From positions 310,001 to 374,000 of the forward strand of contig NZ_QYRN01000004.1 in the NCBI RefSeq assembly GCF_003583935.1: DNA of 64,000 nucleotides, read 5' to 3'. The notes under the pieces were generated by a model. It had not been told where the DNA came from, did no database searches, and saw only the letters and a program-made list of their open reading frames with translations. Numbering within the stretch: the stretch's first letter is position 1; every line of letters starts with the position of its first letter. Source of the stretch: Aureimonas flava. GTDB taxonomy: Bacteria > Pseudomonadota > Alphaproteobacteria > Rhizobiales > Rhizobiaceae. The position numbers were made by a program, and so were the translations under genes. This document shows, piece after piece, positions 9,996-18,441 of this stretch.

Positions 9996-10472
9996 ATGAA
10001 GCTCAACGAGATCGCCGACAAGGACGGCGCCACCCATTCGCGCAAGCGTCTGGGCCGTGGCATCGGTTCGGGTTCGGGCAAGACGGGCGGGCGCGGCGTG
10101 AAGGGTCAGAAGGCCCGTTCCGGCGTCGCCATCAACGGCTTCGAGGGCGGCCAGATGCCGCTCTATCGTCGCCTTCCGAAGCGCGGCTTCGTGAACATCT
10201 TCGCCAAGGACTTCAACATCGTCTCGCTGGACAAGATCCAGAAGGCGATCGAGGCCGGCAAGCTGGACGCGAAGGCGACGATCGACCTGGCCGCGATGCA
10301 GGCCGCGGGTCTCGTCCGTCGCGCTCGCGACGGCGTCCGGATCCTCGGCGATGGCGAGGTGTCCTCCAAGCTGACGATCGTCGCGGACGGCGCCTCGCGC
10401 TCCGCGGTCGAGAAGGTCGGGAAGGCGGGCGGCACGCTCACCGTTCCGGAGAAGCCGGCGGCGGAAGCCTGA
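9996..10472 (+). CDS. rplO: 50S ribosomal protein L15 (uL15)
   Basis: L15 is a late-assembly 50S protein. The ATG at 9996 gives [20 protein letters not shown], the family start, eight bases after CCGGGAG; a GTG at 9987 would add three residues. The 158-residue protein has the Gly-rich basic segment [21 protein letters not shown] and [19 protein letters not shown] strong intrinsic terminator follows within 30 bases, so the spc transcript can end here before secY, unlike the arrangement in many bacteria where secY is read through. Confidence 0.97.
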   Translation: MKLNEIADKDGATHSRKRLGRGIGSGSGKTGGRGVKGQKARSGVAINGFEGGQMPLYRRLPKRGFVNIFAKDFNIVSLDKIQKAIEAGKLDAKATIDLAAMQAAGLVRRARDGVRILGDGEVSSKLTIVADGASRSAVEKVGKAGGTLTVPEKPAAEA

Positions 10473-10499
10473 CAGCCGCACTGCGGCGAAGAAACGAAA

Positions 10500-10529
10500 G
10501 CCGCCCCTCGGCGAGAGGGCGGCTTTTTT
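10500..10529 (+). terminator. Intrinsic terminator after rplO
   Basis: The arms GCCGCCCCTC and GAGAGGGCGGC (one bulged base) enclose GGC and are followed directly by TTTTTT at 10524-10529. It is a textbook Rho-independent terminator, 27 bases after the rplO stop and about 150 bases before secY. Confidence 0.88.
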
Positions 10530-10675
10530 CGTGTGGCGCGGACCGGTGGGCGAATTTGTCTTGTAATTCGCGCCGCTAGGCCCTTCTACATAACGTCACG
10601 AACGTGTCGGAATCGTCCGCGCGGCCCGAAGCGTTTCGGGCTGCCCGTGTCGGACCATCCGGAGAGAGCGCAGAC

Positions 10676-12019
10676 ATGGCATCGGCCGCGGAACAACTCG
10701 CCGCAAACCTCAACTTCTCGGCCTTCTCGAAGGCGGAAGACCTGAAGAAGCGCATTTGGTTCACCCTCGGCGCGCTGCTGGTGTACCGGCTCGGCACCTA
10801 TATCCCGATGCCCGGCATCGACCCGGAGGCGCTGGCGCAGGCGTTCCACCAGCAGTCGACCGGCATTCTCGGCCTCTTCAACATGTTCGCGGGCGGCGCC
10901 GTCGGACGCATGGCGATCTTCGCGCTCGGCATCATGCCGTACATCTCGGCGTCGATCATCATCCAGCTCATGACGTCGGTGATTCCGTCGCTCGAGGCCC
11001 TGAAGAAGGAAGGCGAGCAGGGGCGCAAGGTCATCAACCAGTACACGCGCTACGGCACTGTGCTGCTGGCGACCGTGCAGGCCTACGGCATCGCGGCGGG
11101 TCTTCAGTCGACCAGCAGCATCGTCACCAATCCGGGTGCCTTCTTCATCCTGTCCAGCGTCATCACGCTGGTCGGCGGCACCATGTTCCTGATGTGGATC
11201 GGCGAGCAGATCACCGCGCGCGGCATCGGCAACGGCATCTCGCTCATCATCTTCGCCGGCATCGCGGCCAACCTGCCGTCGGCGCTCGCCAACCTTCTGG
11301 AGCTCGGGAGGACCGGGGCTCTGTCCACCGCGATCATCCTGATCGTCGCGGTGGTCGTGGTGGTCTGCATCGCGGGCGTCGTGTTCTTCGAGCGTGCCCA
11401 GCGTCGGCTGCTGATCCAGTATCCCAAGCGCCAGGTCGGCAACCGCATGTTCCAGGGCGACACGTCGCACCTGCCGCTGAAGCTCAACACCGCCGGCGTG
11501 ATCCCGCCGATCTTCGCCTCGTCGCTACTGCTCCTGCCGGTGACGATCGCGAATTTCTCCGACACGAGCTCGCTTCCCGGCTGGGCGACGGCGATCATCG
11601 CGTCGCTCGGGCACGGGCGGCCGCTCTACATGCTGCTCTACGCCGGCATGATCGCGTTCTTCGCCTTCTTCTACACCGCCATCGTCTTCAATCCGAAGGA
11701 CACGGCGGACAATCTCAAGAAGCACGGCGGCTTCATCCCCGGCATTCGCCCAGGCGAGCGTACGGCGGACTACATCGACTATGTCCTGACCCGCATCACG
11801 GTGGTCGGCGCGATCTACCTCGTGGTGATCTGTCTGCTTCCCGAGATCCTGATCTCGGCTGCCGGTATTCCGTTCTACCTCGGCGGAACGTCGCTTCTCA
11901 TCGTGGTGTCGGTGACGATGGACACCGTGGCCCAGGTGCAGGGGCACCTGCTGGCTCATCAATACGAAGGCCTCGTCAAGAAGGCGAAGCTGCGCGGAGG
12001 AAGGCGAGGAACTCGATGA
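10676..12019 (+). CDS. secY: Preprotein translocase subunit SecY
   Basis: SecY is the channel subunit of the SecYEG translocon in the inner membrane. I start at the ATG at 10676 ([20 protein letters not shown]), after GGAGAGAGCG; the frame is open upstream but unconserved. The 447-residue protein has ten predicted membrane segments. Family motifs include [39 protein letters not shown] (two stretches; plug and lateral gate region), [10 protein letters not shown] and [21 protein letters not shown]. The stop overlaps adk by four bases (ATGA). Because a terminator lies upstream, secY-adk probably uses its own promoter near 10555-10595, which I cannot define well. Confidence 0.98.
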   Translation: MASAAEQLAANLNFSAFSKAEDLKKRIWFTLGALLVYRLGTYIPMPGIDPEALAQAFHQQSTGILGLFNMFAGGAVGRMAIFALGIMPYISASIIIQLMTSVIPSLEALKKEGEQGRKVINQYTRYGTVLLATVQAYGIAAGLQSTSSIVTNPGAFFILSSVITLVGGTMFLMWIGEQITARGIGNGISLIIFAGIAANLPSALANLLELGRTGALSTAIILIVAVVVVVCIAGVVFFERAQRRLLIQYPKRQVGNRMFQGDTSHLPLKLNTAGVIPPIFASSLLLLPVTIANFSDTSSLPGWATAIIASLGHGRPLYMLLYAGMIAFFAFFYTAIVFNPKDTADNLKKHGGFIPGIRPGERTADYIDYVLTRITVVGAIYLVVICLLPEILISAAGIPFYLGGTSLLIVVSVTMDTVAQVQGHLLAHQYEGLVKKAKLRGGRRGTR

Positions 12020-12609
12020 GGGTCATACTGCTGGGCCCCCCGGGAGCGGGGAAGGGGACTCAGGCGCAACGGCTTGTCGAACGGCATGGTATTCCGCAGC
12101 TTTCGACGGGCGACATGCTCCGCGAGGCCGTGGCGAAGGGCACCGAGATCGGTCGTCGCGCCCAGGCCGTCATGGATGCGGGCCAACTCGTCTCGGACGA
12201 GATCGTGATCGGCATCGTGGCCGACCGCATCGACCAGGACGACGCGCGCAAGGGGTTCGTGCTCGACGGGTTCCCGCGGACGGTGGCGCAGGCGAGCGCG
12301 CTGGAGGGCATGCTCCAGGAGCGCAAGCTCGCGATCGACGCGGTGATCGAGTTCAAGGTCGACGAGCAGCGGCTGGTCGAACGGATCGAGAAGCGCGCGC
12401 GCGAGACGGCCTCCGCCGGTCTGCCCGTCCGCAAGGACGACACGCCGGAAGTGTTTCACCGGCGGCTGCGCGAGTTCCGCCAGGCCACGGCGGCGGTGTC
12501 GCCCTACTATCGCGATCGCGGCCTCCTGCGGCAGATCGACGGCATGGCGCCGGTCGACAGCGTGACGGCCGAGATCGAGGACGCGCTCAAGGGCCGGGTC
12601 GGCGCCTAG
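12016..12609 (+). CDS. adk: Adenylate kinase, short-LID form
   Basis: Adenylate kinase interconverts ATP + AMP and 2 ADP in the cytoplasm. The P-loop [12 protein letters not shown] is at residues 5-16, the AMP-binding part includes STGDMLREA, and [14 protein letters not shown] is the family signature. At 197 residues it lacks the about 27-residue LID insert: after [10 protein letters not shown] the chain goes straight to [15 protein letters not shown]. This short form is usual in alphaproteobacteria. The ATG lies in the secY stop (ATGA overlap), as is common for secY-adk. Confidence 0.97.
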   Translation: MRVILLGPPGAGKGTQAQRLVERHGIPQLSTGDMLREAVAKGTEIGRRAQAVMDAGQLVSDEIVIGIVADRIDQDDARKGFVLDGFPRTVAQASALEGMLQERKLAIDAVIEFKVDEQRLVERIEKRARETASAGLPVRKDDTPEVFHRRLREFRQATAAVSPYYRDRGLLRQIDGMAPVDSVTAEIEDALKGRVGA

Positions 12610-12623
12610 GCACGCGTTGACGG

Positions 12624-12651
12624 TTGACTAACCGGCCGGGAATCTTATAAG
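12624..12651 (+). promoter_or_regulatory. Predicted sigma-70-type promoter for rpsM-rpsK-rpoA-rplQ
   Basis: TTGACT (12624-12629) and TATAAG (12646-12651) are separated by 16 bases, close to the consensus. It lies just after adk and 141 bases before rpsM, leaving a leader of about 130 bases. That leader holds two similar stretches, CGCTTGGGCGTTTGCG near 12693 and CGCTTGGCGTTTCGG near 12715. I predict that the alpha operon has its own start here; no experiment supports it. Confidence 0.55.
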
Positions 12652-12791
12652 GACCGGCCCAATTCGCGCATCATCGGGCGATCGACGCATACGCTTGGGC
12701 GTTTGCGCTCGATCGCTTGGCGTTTCGGAGCGGCCCGGAAGGGTCGTGGACATCAGTGTCGTGGCGGATCCGCGACCAAAGGAGGCTTATC

Positions 12792-13160
12792 TTGGCCCGT
12801 ATTGCAGGCGTCAACATCCCCACCAACAAGCGCGTCGTGATCGCGCTTCAGTACATCCACGGCATCGGCCCGCGCTTCGCGCAGGAGATCATGGACAAGG
12901 CGAATCTCTCGGCCGAGCGCCGCGTGAACGAGCTGTCCGACGCCGAGGTGCTCCAGATTCGCGAGCTCATCGACCGGGACTACCGCGTCGAGGGTGACCT
13001 GCGTCGCGAGACCTCGATGAACATCAAGCGTCTGATGGACCTGGGCTGCTACCGCGGCCTTCGCCACCGTCGCGGCCTGCCGGTTCGCGGCCAGCGCACG
13101 CACACCAATGCCCGCACCCGCAAGGGTCCGGCCAAGGCGATCGCCGGCAAGAAGAAGTAA
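12792..13160 (+). CDS. rpsM: 30S ribosomal protein S13 (uS13), TTG start
   Basis: S13 is in the 30S head, contacts the P-site tRNA and forms bridges B1a/B1b. The family N-terminus [14 protein letters not shown] directly follows a TTG at 12792, seven bases after AAAGGAGG; there is no ATG or GTG in a suitable place, so TTG is the start. The 122-residue protein has [43 protein letters not shown] (several adjoining stretches) and the basic tail KAIAGKKK. It opens the alpha operon after the promoter predicted at 12624-12651. Confidence 0.96.
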   Translation: MARIAGVNIPTNKRVVIALQYIHGIGPRFAQEIMDKANLSAERRVNELSDAEVLQIRELIDRDYRVEGDLRRETSMNIKRLMDLGCYRGLRHRRGLPVRGQRTHTNARTRKGPAKAIAGKKK

Positions 13161-13277
13161 TTCGCCGCACCCGGCAGTTGCCGGGGCGGGGCACGTGTTT
13201 TTAGGCCGGGGGCTCGTCGCCCGCCGGCCGGTGGAGCCGCCGGCATTACGGCGGTGTCGAGATCCAAGGAAAAGAAA

Positions 13278-13667
13278 ATGGCCAAGGAAGCGCAGCGCGT
13301 CCGTCGTCGCGAGCGGAAGAACATCACCTCGGGCGTCGCCCACGTGAACTCGTCCTTCAACAACACCCTGATCACCATCACCGACGCGCAGGGCAACACG
13401 ATCGCCTGGTCGTCCGCCGGCGCGCAGGGCTTCAAGGGGTCGCGCAAGTCGACGCCGTTCGCCGCCCAGATCGCCGCCGAGGACGCGGCGAAGAAGGCGC
13501 AGGAGCACGGCATGCGCACCCTCGAGGTCGAGGTGTCGGGTCCGGGTTCGGGCCGCGAGTCGGCCCTGCGCGCGCTTCAGGCGGCGGGTTTCACGATCAC
13601 GTCGATCCGCGACGTGACGCCGATCCCGCACAACGGCGTGCGCCCGCGCAAGAAGCGCCGCGTCTAA
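13278..13667 (+). CDS. rpsK: 30S ribosomal protein S11 (uS11)
   Basis: S11 lies on the 30S platform near the mRNA exit. The ATG at 13278 follows CCAAGGAAAAGAAA and gives [20 protein letters not shown]; eight more residues upstream in frame are not conserved. The 129-residue protein has [40 protein letters not shown] and the C-terminal signature [18 protein letters not shown]. The 117-base gap before it contains two short inverted repeats (13171-13184 and 13237-13254). Confidence 0.98.
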   Translation: MAKEAQRVRRRERKNITSGVAHVNSSFNNTLITITDAQGNTIAWSSAGAQGFKGSRKSTPFAAQIAAEDAAKKAQEHGMRTLEVEVSGPGSGRESALRALQAAGFTITSIRDVTPIPHNGVRPRKKRRV

Positions 13668-13689
13668 GCGCGCGCGCATTCGAGAAGAC

Positions 13690-13721
13690 GCCGCGCAGCC
13701 CCGGTCGGGCTGCGCGGCTTT
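13690..13721 (+). terminator. Strong hairpin between rpsK and rpoA, terminator or attenuator
   Basis: A perfect 12-bp stem, GCCGCGCAGCCC and GGGCTGCGCGGC, closes the loop CGGTC and is followed by only three T bases. It begins 22 bases after the rpsK stop. The stem is strong enough to end transcription partly, which would set the rpoA and rplQ level relative to rpsM-rpsK. The short T run argues for attenuation rather than full termination. Confidence 0.55.
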
Positions 13722-13804
13722 CGCCGTATTCGGGAAGCCGATCCTTCCCATGGAGACCTTTCGCCACGATTGGATGGTGGCGAGGTAGCTGAAAGGCAAG
13801 CGAC

Positions 13805-14824
13805 ATGATCGCCAGCAACTGGCAGAACCTCACGAAGCCGAACCAGGTCGTCTTCAAGAGCGGCGGCGGCCGCACGAAGGCCTCGCTCGTGGCCGAGCCC
13901 CTGGAGCGCGGTTTCGGGCTGACGCTCGGCAACGCCCTGCGCCGCGTCCTCCTCTCGTCGCTTCAGGGCGCCGCGGTAACCGCCATCCAGATCGATGGCG
14001 TGCTGCACGAGTTCTCCTCGATCGCGGGCGTGCGCGAGGACGTGACGGACATCGTGCTGAACGTGAAGGAAGTCGCGATCGGCATGCAGGGCGACGGCCC
14101 GAAGCGCATGGTGCTCCGTAAGTCGGGCCCGGGCGTCGTGACCGCCGGCGACATCCAGACCGTCGGGGATATCGAGATCCTCAACCCCGAGCACGAGATC
14201 TGCACCCTGGACGAGGGCGCCGAGATCCGCATGGAGTTCACGGTCAACACCGGCAAGGGCTACGTGCCCGCCGACCAGAACCGCGCCGAGGATGCGCCGA
14301 TCGGGCTGATCCCGGTGGACGCGCTGTTCTCGCCGGTGAAGAAGGTGTCCTACAAGGTCGAGAACACCCGCGAGGGGCAGGACCTGAACAAGGACAAGCT
14401 GACCATGGAGATCGTCACCGACGGCTCCATCAGCGGCGAGGACGCGGTGGCCTATGCCGCGCGCATCCTGCAGGACCAGCTTTCGGTCTTCGTCAACTTC
14501 GAGGAGCCGCAGCGCGAGGTGCGCGGCGCCGAGGAGCAGATCGCCGAGCTCGCCTTCAACCCCGCGCTTCTGAAGAAGGTGGACGAGCTGGAGCTTTCGG
14601 TCCGCTCGGCCAACTGCCTGAAGAACGACAACATCGTCTACATCGGCGACCTGATCCAGAAGACCGAGGCGGAGATGCTCCGCACTCCGAATTTCGGCCG
14701 CAAGTCGCTGAACGAGATCAAGGAAGTGCTGGCCTCGATGGGCCTGCACCTCGGCATGGAAGTCAGCGCCTGGCCGCCGGAGAACATCGACGATCTGGCC
14801 AAGCGCTACGAGGATCAGTACTGA
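13805..14824 (+). CDS. rpoA: DNA-directed RNA polymerase subunit alpha
   Basis: RpoA dimerises to nucleate RNA polymerase assembly and contacts UP elements and activators through its C-terminal domain. The 339-residue protein has the N-terminal assembly domain with [22 protein letters not shown] at about residues 30-51, a flexible linker, and the C-terminal domain (from about 250) with [21 protein letters not shown] and [19 protein letters not shown], both family hallmarks. CTGAAAGGCAAGCGAC precedes the ATG. It lies between two hairpin-bearing gaps of 137 and 144 bases. Confidence 0.98.
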   Translation: MIASNWQNLTKPNQVVFKSGGGRTKASLVAEPLERGFGLTLGNALRRVLLSSLQGAAVTAIQIDGVLHEFSSIAGVREDVTDIVLNVKEVAIGMQGDGPKRMVLRKSGPGVVTAGDIQTVGDIEILNPEHEICTLDEGAEIRMEFTVNTGKGYVPADQNRAEDAPIGLIPVDALFSPVKKVSYKVENTREGQDLNKDKLTMEIVTDGSISGEDAVAYAARILQDQLSVFVNFEEPQREVRGAEEQIAELAFNPALLKKVDELELSVRSANCLKNDNIVYIGDLIQKTEAEMLRTPNFGRKSLNEIKEVLASMGLHLGMEVSAWPPENIDDLAKRYEDQY

Positions 14825-14839
14825 TCCGACCCGACAACG

Positions 14840-14865
14840 GCGCTCGCCACGCAGGTGGCGGGCGC
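14840..14865 (+). repeat. Hairpin between rpoA and rplQ
   Basis: GCGCTCGCCAC and GTGGCGGGCGC pair over 11 positions (one T-G wobble) around GCAG, followed by TTCGCC. It begins 16 bases after the rpoA stop in a 144-base gap. There is no T run. Possible attenuator or RNA-stability element that separates rpoA from rplQ expression. Confidence 0.5.
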
Positions 14866-14968
14866 TTCGCCTGAGCCCAAAGATTCAAAGGCACATGCAC
14901 CGGCGCGAAGTCGGGATGCGAGGATGCCGACCCCGGCGACGCGCCGGACCTGATCGAGGAGAAGACCC

Positions 14969-15391
14969 ATGCGCCACGGCAATTCCGGCCGCAAGCTCAA
15001 CCGCACCCACGAGCACCGCAAGGCGATGTTCGCGAACATGGCGGCATCGCTCATCACGCACGAGCAGATCGTGACGACGCTTCCGAAGGCGAAGGACCTT
15101 CGCCCGATCGTCGAGAAGCTGATCACGCTCGGCAAGCGCGGCGACCTGCACGCCCGCCGCCAGGCGATCAGCCAGATCCGCGACGAGGCGGCCGTCCGCA
15201 AGCTGTTCGACGCGCTGGCCACGCGCTACGCCGGCCGCAACGGCGGCTACTGCCGCGTCCTGAAGGCCGGTTTCCGCCGCGGCGACAACGCGCCGCTCGC
15301 GGTGATCGAGTTCGTGGAGCGCGACGTGAGCGCCCGCGGCGCCGCCGACCGCGCCCGCCTGGAGGCGGAAGCCGAGACCGAGGCCGCCTGA
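14969..15391 (+). CDS. rplQ: 50S ribosomal protein L17 (bL17)
   Basis: L17 lies near the tunnel exit on the 50S surface. The 140-residue protein starts [20 protein letters not shown], followed by [20 protein letters not shown] and [20 protein letters not shown], the full family pattern, with an acidic Ala/Glu tail as in other alphaproteobacteria. GATCGAGGAGAAGACCC precedes the ATG. An intrinsic terminator follows at 15414, closing the ribosomal cluster. Confidence 0.98.
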   Translation: MRHGNSGRKLNRTHEHRKAMFANMAASLITHEQIVTTLPKAKDLRPIVEKLITLGKRGDLHARRQAISQIRDEAAVRKLFDALATRYAGRNGGYCRVLKAGFRRGDNAPLAVIEFVERDVSARGAADRARLEAEAETEAA

Positions 15392-15413
15392 ACGGCGCCG
15401 CACTCAAAGACCA

Positions 15414-15444
15414 AAAAGGGGCCTGACGGCCCCTTTTCTGTTTT
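15414..15444 (+). terminator. Intrinsic terminator after rplQ
   Basis: AAAAGGGGCC and GGCCCCTTTT form a perfect 10-bp stem around TGAC (15414-15437), followed by CTGTTTT. Its A/T flanks also make it a possible terminator in the reverse direction. It ends the ribosomal cluster 22 bases after rplQ. Confidence 0.85.
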
Positions 15445-15474
15445 GAAGAACCGACGGGCCACGGAGGCGAGGGC

Positions 15475-16491
15475 ATGGCACGCGACAGGGTCCTGGTGAC
15501 CGGGGCTTCCGGTTTCATCGCCAAGCATGTGGTGCTGGAACTGCTGCGCGCCGGGTTCGACGTGCGCGGCTCCGTGCGCGGCAGCCTGCGCGCCGACGAG
15601 GTGCTGCGCGTCGTGCGGGACGTCGGCGAGGACGCCGGGCGTTGCGAGTTTGCCGAAGCCGATCTCGGGTCCGAGGCGGGGTGGGACGCGGCGACGCGCG
15701 ACTGCCGCTTCGTCCTCCATACCGCTTCGCCCTTTCCGCTGATCCAACCGCGCCGTGCCGACGATATCGTGTCGATCGCCCGCCGAGGCACGGAGTTCGT
15801 GCTGCGCGCGGCGGCTCGCAGCAGCGCCGAACGAGCGATCGTCACCTCGTCCGTGGCGGCCGTCTTCTACGGCCATCCTCGCGACCGCGTGCGCCCGTTC
15901 GGCGAGGCCGACGTGACCAATCTCGCGAGCGCCGCCGTGTCGTCCTACGCGCGCTCGAAGACTGTCGCCGAGCTGCACGCCTGGGATGTCGCACGCGAGA
16001 CGGGACTGGCGATCTCCACCATCAATCCCGGGCTCGTTCTGGGACCGCTGCTCGATTCGCGCCTCGGCACTTCCGCGCAGATCGTGGCCACCATCATGAA
16101 AGGGTGGCTGCCGCTGCTGCCTGACGTGTCGATCCCTTCGGTCGACGTTCGCGACGTCGCGCGGGCGCATGTGCGCGCCCTCGACGTTCCCGAATCGCGG
16201 CGGTTCCTGCTGGCTGCGCCCGAAACCCCATCGCTTCCCGAGATCGCCGACATCCTGGCTCGGGCATTCCCCGAACGGTGCGGACGCATCTCGCGCAGGC
16301 GCCTGCCGTCCGCCTTGCTCCGGGCGGGGGCGCTCCTGTCTCCCGGCCTCGCGATGCTGGCCGAGGACGTCGGGCGGGCGAAGGAGATCGATACGGCGCC
16401 GGCGCGCGAGCTCTTGAACCTGCGCTTCATTCCGGTCCGCGAAGCCGTGGTGGCCCTTGGCGAAAGCCTGTTGCGGCACCGTTGCGTCTGA
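15475..16491 (+). CDS. NAD-dependent epimerase/dehydratase family (extended SDR) reductase
   Basis: Extended short-chain dehydrogenase/reductase of the dihydroflavonol-4-reductase/cinnamoyl-CoA-reductase-like type, probably an NAD(P)H-dependent carbonyl reductase of unknown substrate. The Rossmann motif VTGASGFIAKHV is at residues 8-19, the serine region is VTSSVAAV near 122, and the catalytic pair is YARSK (Tyr about 158, Lys about 162). NPGLVLGPLL and VDVRDVARAH are also typical of the subfamily. At 338 residues it has normal length. GGAGGCGAGGGC precedes the ATG. It stands alone after the ribosomal terminator, with a 231-base stretch without a recognised gene behind it, so its context gives no hint of a pathway. 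Confidence 0.82.
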   Translation: MARDRVLVTGASGFIAKHVVLELLRAGFDVRGSVRGSLRADEVLRVVRDVGEDAGRCEFAEADLGSEAGWDAATRDCRFVLHTASPFPLIQPRRADDIVSIARRGTEFVLRAAARSSAERAIVTSSVAAVFYGHPRDRVRPFGEADVTNLASAAVSSYARSKTVAELHAWDVARETGLAISTINPGLVLGPLLDSRLGTSAQIVATIMKGWLPLLPDVSIPSVDVRDVARAHVRALDVPESRRFLLAAPETPSLPEIADILARAFPERCGRISRRRLPSALLRAGALLSPGLAMLAEDVGRAKEIDTAPARELLNLRFIPVREAVVALGESLLRHRCV

Positions 16492-16722
16492 CGACATCGG
16501 AGCGAAACGCTCCGCCTCGTAGAACGGCTCGCATATCCTGTGGGTGTTGCCCGGCCGCGATAGCGGGGCGGGGTGACCCCATGCGATAGGAGCCGCGAAG
16601 CCAGCTCCATGCAAGTTTGGACAAGCGCCACGCAACCTTTGGTGGTTTGCGGCATTTTCCAGGCGAATAGGGACGATCGCCGAGCGGCTTGGCGGCGAGT
16701 TTAGACGGATTAAACGGATATC

Positions 16723-16893
16723 ATGGAAAATCGGACCGCTGCCACCCACACGAGCGAGTTCTCGATGCGTCGTACCATGCTGACCCTTCTGGGGGCCTTG
16801 TTCGCTTTCGGTATCCTGACCGTGAGCTATGCGACCGCGGAACTGCCGGCACCCGCGGCCGCCGAGACGCAGCACGACGTGCTGACGCGCTAA
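16723..16893 (+). CDS. Small membrane or secreted peptide, 56 residues, unknown
   Basis: I do not recognise a family. The frame from ATG 16723 encodes 56 residues: a polar N-terminus, the basic residues RR at 16-17, a hydrophobic segment [20 protein letters not shown] (about residues 18-37) and a short Ala/Pro tail ending DVLTR. This looks like a single-span membrane peptide or a signal peptide with a tiny mature part. A second in-frame ATG at residue 15 has GAGCGAG ahead of it and would give 42 residues. A perfect intrinsic terminator starts 21 bases after the stop, which supports a real transcript. The gene sits between the SDR reductase and the DegP-like protease. I treat it as a probable gene of unknown function. 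Confidence 0.6.
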   Translation: MENRTAATHTSEFSMRRTMLTLLGALFAFGILTVSYATAELPAPAAAETQHDVLTR

Positions 16894-16914
16894 GCCACAC
16901 CGGGGGAAATCAGG

Positions 16915-16939
16915 AAAAAGGGCCGAAAGGCCCTTTTTT
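16915..16939 (+). terminator. Intrinsic terminator after the 56-residue peptide gene
   Basis: AAAAAGGGCC pairs with GGCCCTTTTT around a GAAA tetraloop, and six T bases end the structure. It separates the small gene from the protease gene that begins at 16995. Its symmetric A and T tracts could work in both directions. Confidence 0.87.
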
Positions 16940-16994
16940 CGTTGGATCGTGGCGCGATACGTCGGGTCCGATTCGATCTTCGAGGCGAACGACA

Positions 16995-18434
16995 ATGCAG
17001 TACGGCAGGCTGATCCTCGGTTCGGGCGTCGCGACGCTCGCCCTTGCGGCATCCCTTTCCCTCGCCGGCGCGCAGTCGCCGCCGGCGCCCACGCCGATCG
17101 CTCCTGCCGCTCCCGCCGAGCGCGTGCCGACGTCGGACGCCGAGGTGCGGCTCAGCTTCGCGCCCCTCGTGCGCAAGAGCGCACCCGCCGTTGTCAACGT
17201 CTACGCCGCGAGGCAGGTGCCGGTTCGCACTCCCTTCGCGGGCGACCCGTTCTTCGAGCAGTTCTTCGGCCGGGGCGAGGGGCGCACCCGGCGCGAGTCG
17301 TCGCTGGGCTCCGGGGTGATCGTCGATCCGACCGGGCTGATCGTGACGAACCACCATGTGATCGCCGATGCCGAGGAGGTGCGCGTCGCGCTCGCCGACG
17401 GGCGGGAGTTCGACGCTCGCGTCCTGTCCAAGGACCAGCAGGCCGATCTCGCGGTTCTGAAGATCGAGGGCGACGAACCCTTTCCCAGCATCGCCATCGC
17501 CGATTCCGACACGACCCAGATCGGCGACCTCGTGCTGGCCATCGGCAACCCGTTCGGTATCGGCCAGACGGTGACCAACGGCATCGTGTCGGCGCTGGCG
17601 CGCACCCATGTCGGCGTCAACGACGTCGGCTACTTCATCCAGACGGATGCGGCGATCAATCCCGGCAATTCCGGCGGGGCGCTGGTCGACATGCGCGGCG
17701 AGCTCGTGGGCGTCAACACGGCGATCTTCTCGCGGTCGGGCGGCTCCAACGGCATCGGCTTCGCCATCCCCTCCAACATGGTGCGCGCCTTCGCCGACGC
17801 CGCTCGCGCGGGCCGGCCGTTCGAGCGCCCCTATGTGGGAGCCGGCTTCGTGCCGGTCACCGCCGACATCGCCGAGGCGCTGGGGCTCGACCGCCCGACC
17901 GGGGCGCTGGTCCAGACCGTGCGCCGCGGAACGCCCGCCGACGAGGCGGGCCTTCGGGAAGGCGACGTCGTGCTCTCGATGAACCGCTTCCCGATCGACA
18001 ACCCCGATACGCTGGGATACCGGCTCGCGACCGCCGGGCTCGGCGGCGAGGCGGAGCTCGAGGTGATGGCGGGTGATGGCCAGCACGAACGCGTGCGGCT
18101 CGCGCTGGAGGCCGCGCCGGAGGATCCGCCGCGCGACCTGCGCACGCTGGACGGGCGCACGCCCTTCGCGGGCGCGACGGTCGCCAACCTGTCGCCGCGC
18201 CTGGCAGGAGAGTTGGAGATGCCGCAGACGGCGACGGGCGTCGTCGTCACCGAGGTTGAGCGCAATTCCCCCGCCGCCCGGTTCGGCCTGCGACCCAAGG
18301 ACGTCATCGCCAGCATCAACGGCCGCGATCTCGAATCCACCGAGGAACTCGAGGAGCAGGCGGGCGAGGGGCAGCGGGGATGGCGCATCGAGGTGGACCG
18401 GAACGGGCAGCGGCTCGTCCAGTCGGTTCGCTGA
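16995..18434 (+). CDS. DegP/DegQ-like periplasmic serine protease with two PDZ domains
   Basis: Trypsin-like HtrA protease that degrades or protects misfolded envelope proteins. I use the ATG at 16995, which gives a clear signal peptide (hydrophobic core about residues 8-25, likely cleavage after AGA-Q); the frame is open upstream without conservation. The catalytic triad is His121 (TNHHV), Asp151 (DLAVLKI) and Ser226 (GNSGG). Two PDZ domains follow, about 280-365 and 390-475. At 479 residues it is a normal DegP/DegQ homologue; the exact orthologue (degP, degQ, mucD) cannot be told. Its stop lies seven bases before rarA, so the two are probably co-transcribed. Confidence 0.9.
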   Translation: MQYGRLILGSGVATLALAASLSLAGAQSPPAPTPIAPAAPAERVPTSDAEVRLSFAPLVRKSAPAVVNVYAARQVPVRTPFAGDPFFEQFFGRGEGRTRRESSLGSGVIVDPTGLIVTNHHVIADAEEVRVALADGREFDARVLSKDQQADLAVLKIEGDEPFPSIAIADSDTTQIGDLVLAIGNPFGIGQTVTNGIVSALARTHVGVNDVGYFIQTDAAINPGNSGGALVDMRGELVGVNTAIFSRSGGSNGIGFAIPSNMVRAFADAARAGRPFERPYVGAGFVPVTADIAEALGLDRPTGALVQTVRRGTPADEAGLREGDVVLSMNRFPIDNPDTLGYRLATAGLGGEAELEVMAGDGQHERVRLALEAAPEDPPRDLRTLDGRTPFAGATVANLSPRLAGELEMPQTATGVVVTEVERNSPAARFGLRPKDVIASINGRDLESTEELEEQAGEGQRGWRIEVDRNGQRLVQSVR

Positions 18435-18441
18435 GGAGCGG

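Noticed and set aside
15247-17052. A 601-codon minus-strand frame over rplQ, the SDR gene and the small peptide gene
   Set aside because: It crosses two intrinsic terminators and several real genes and its product is low-complexity.
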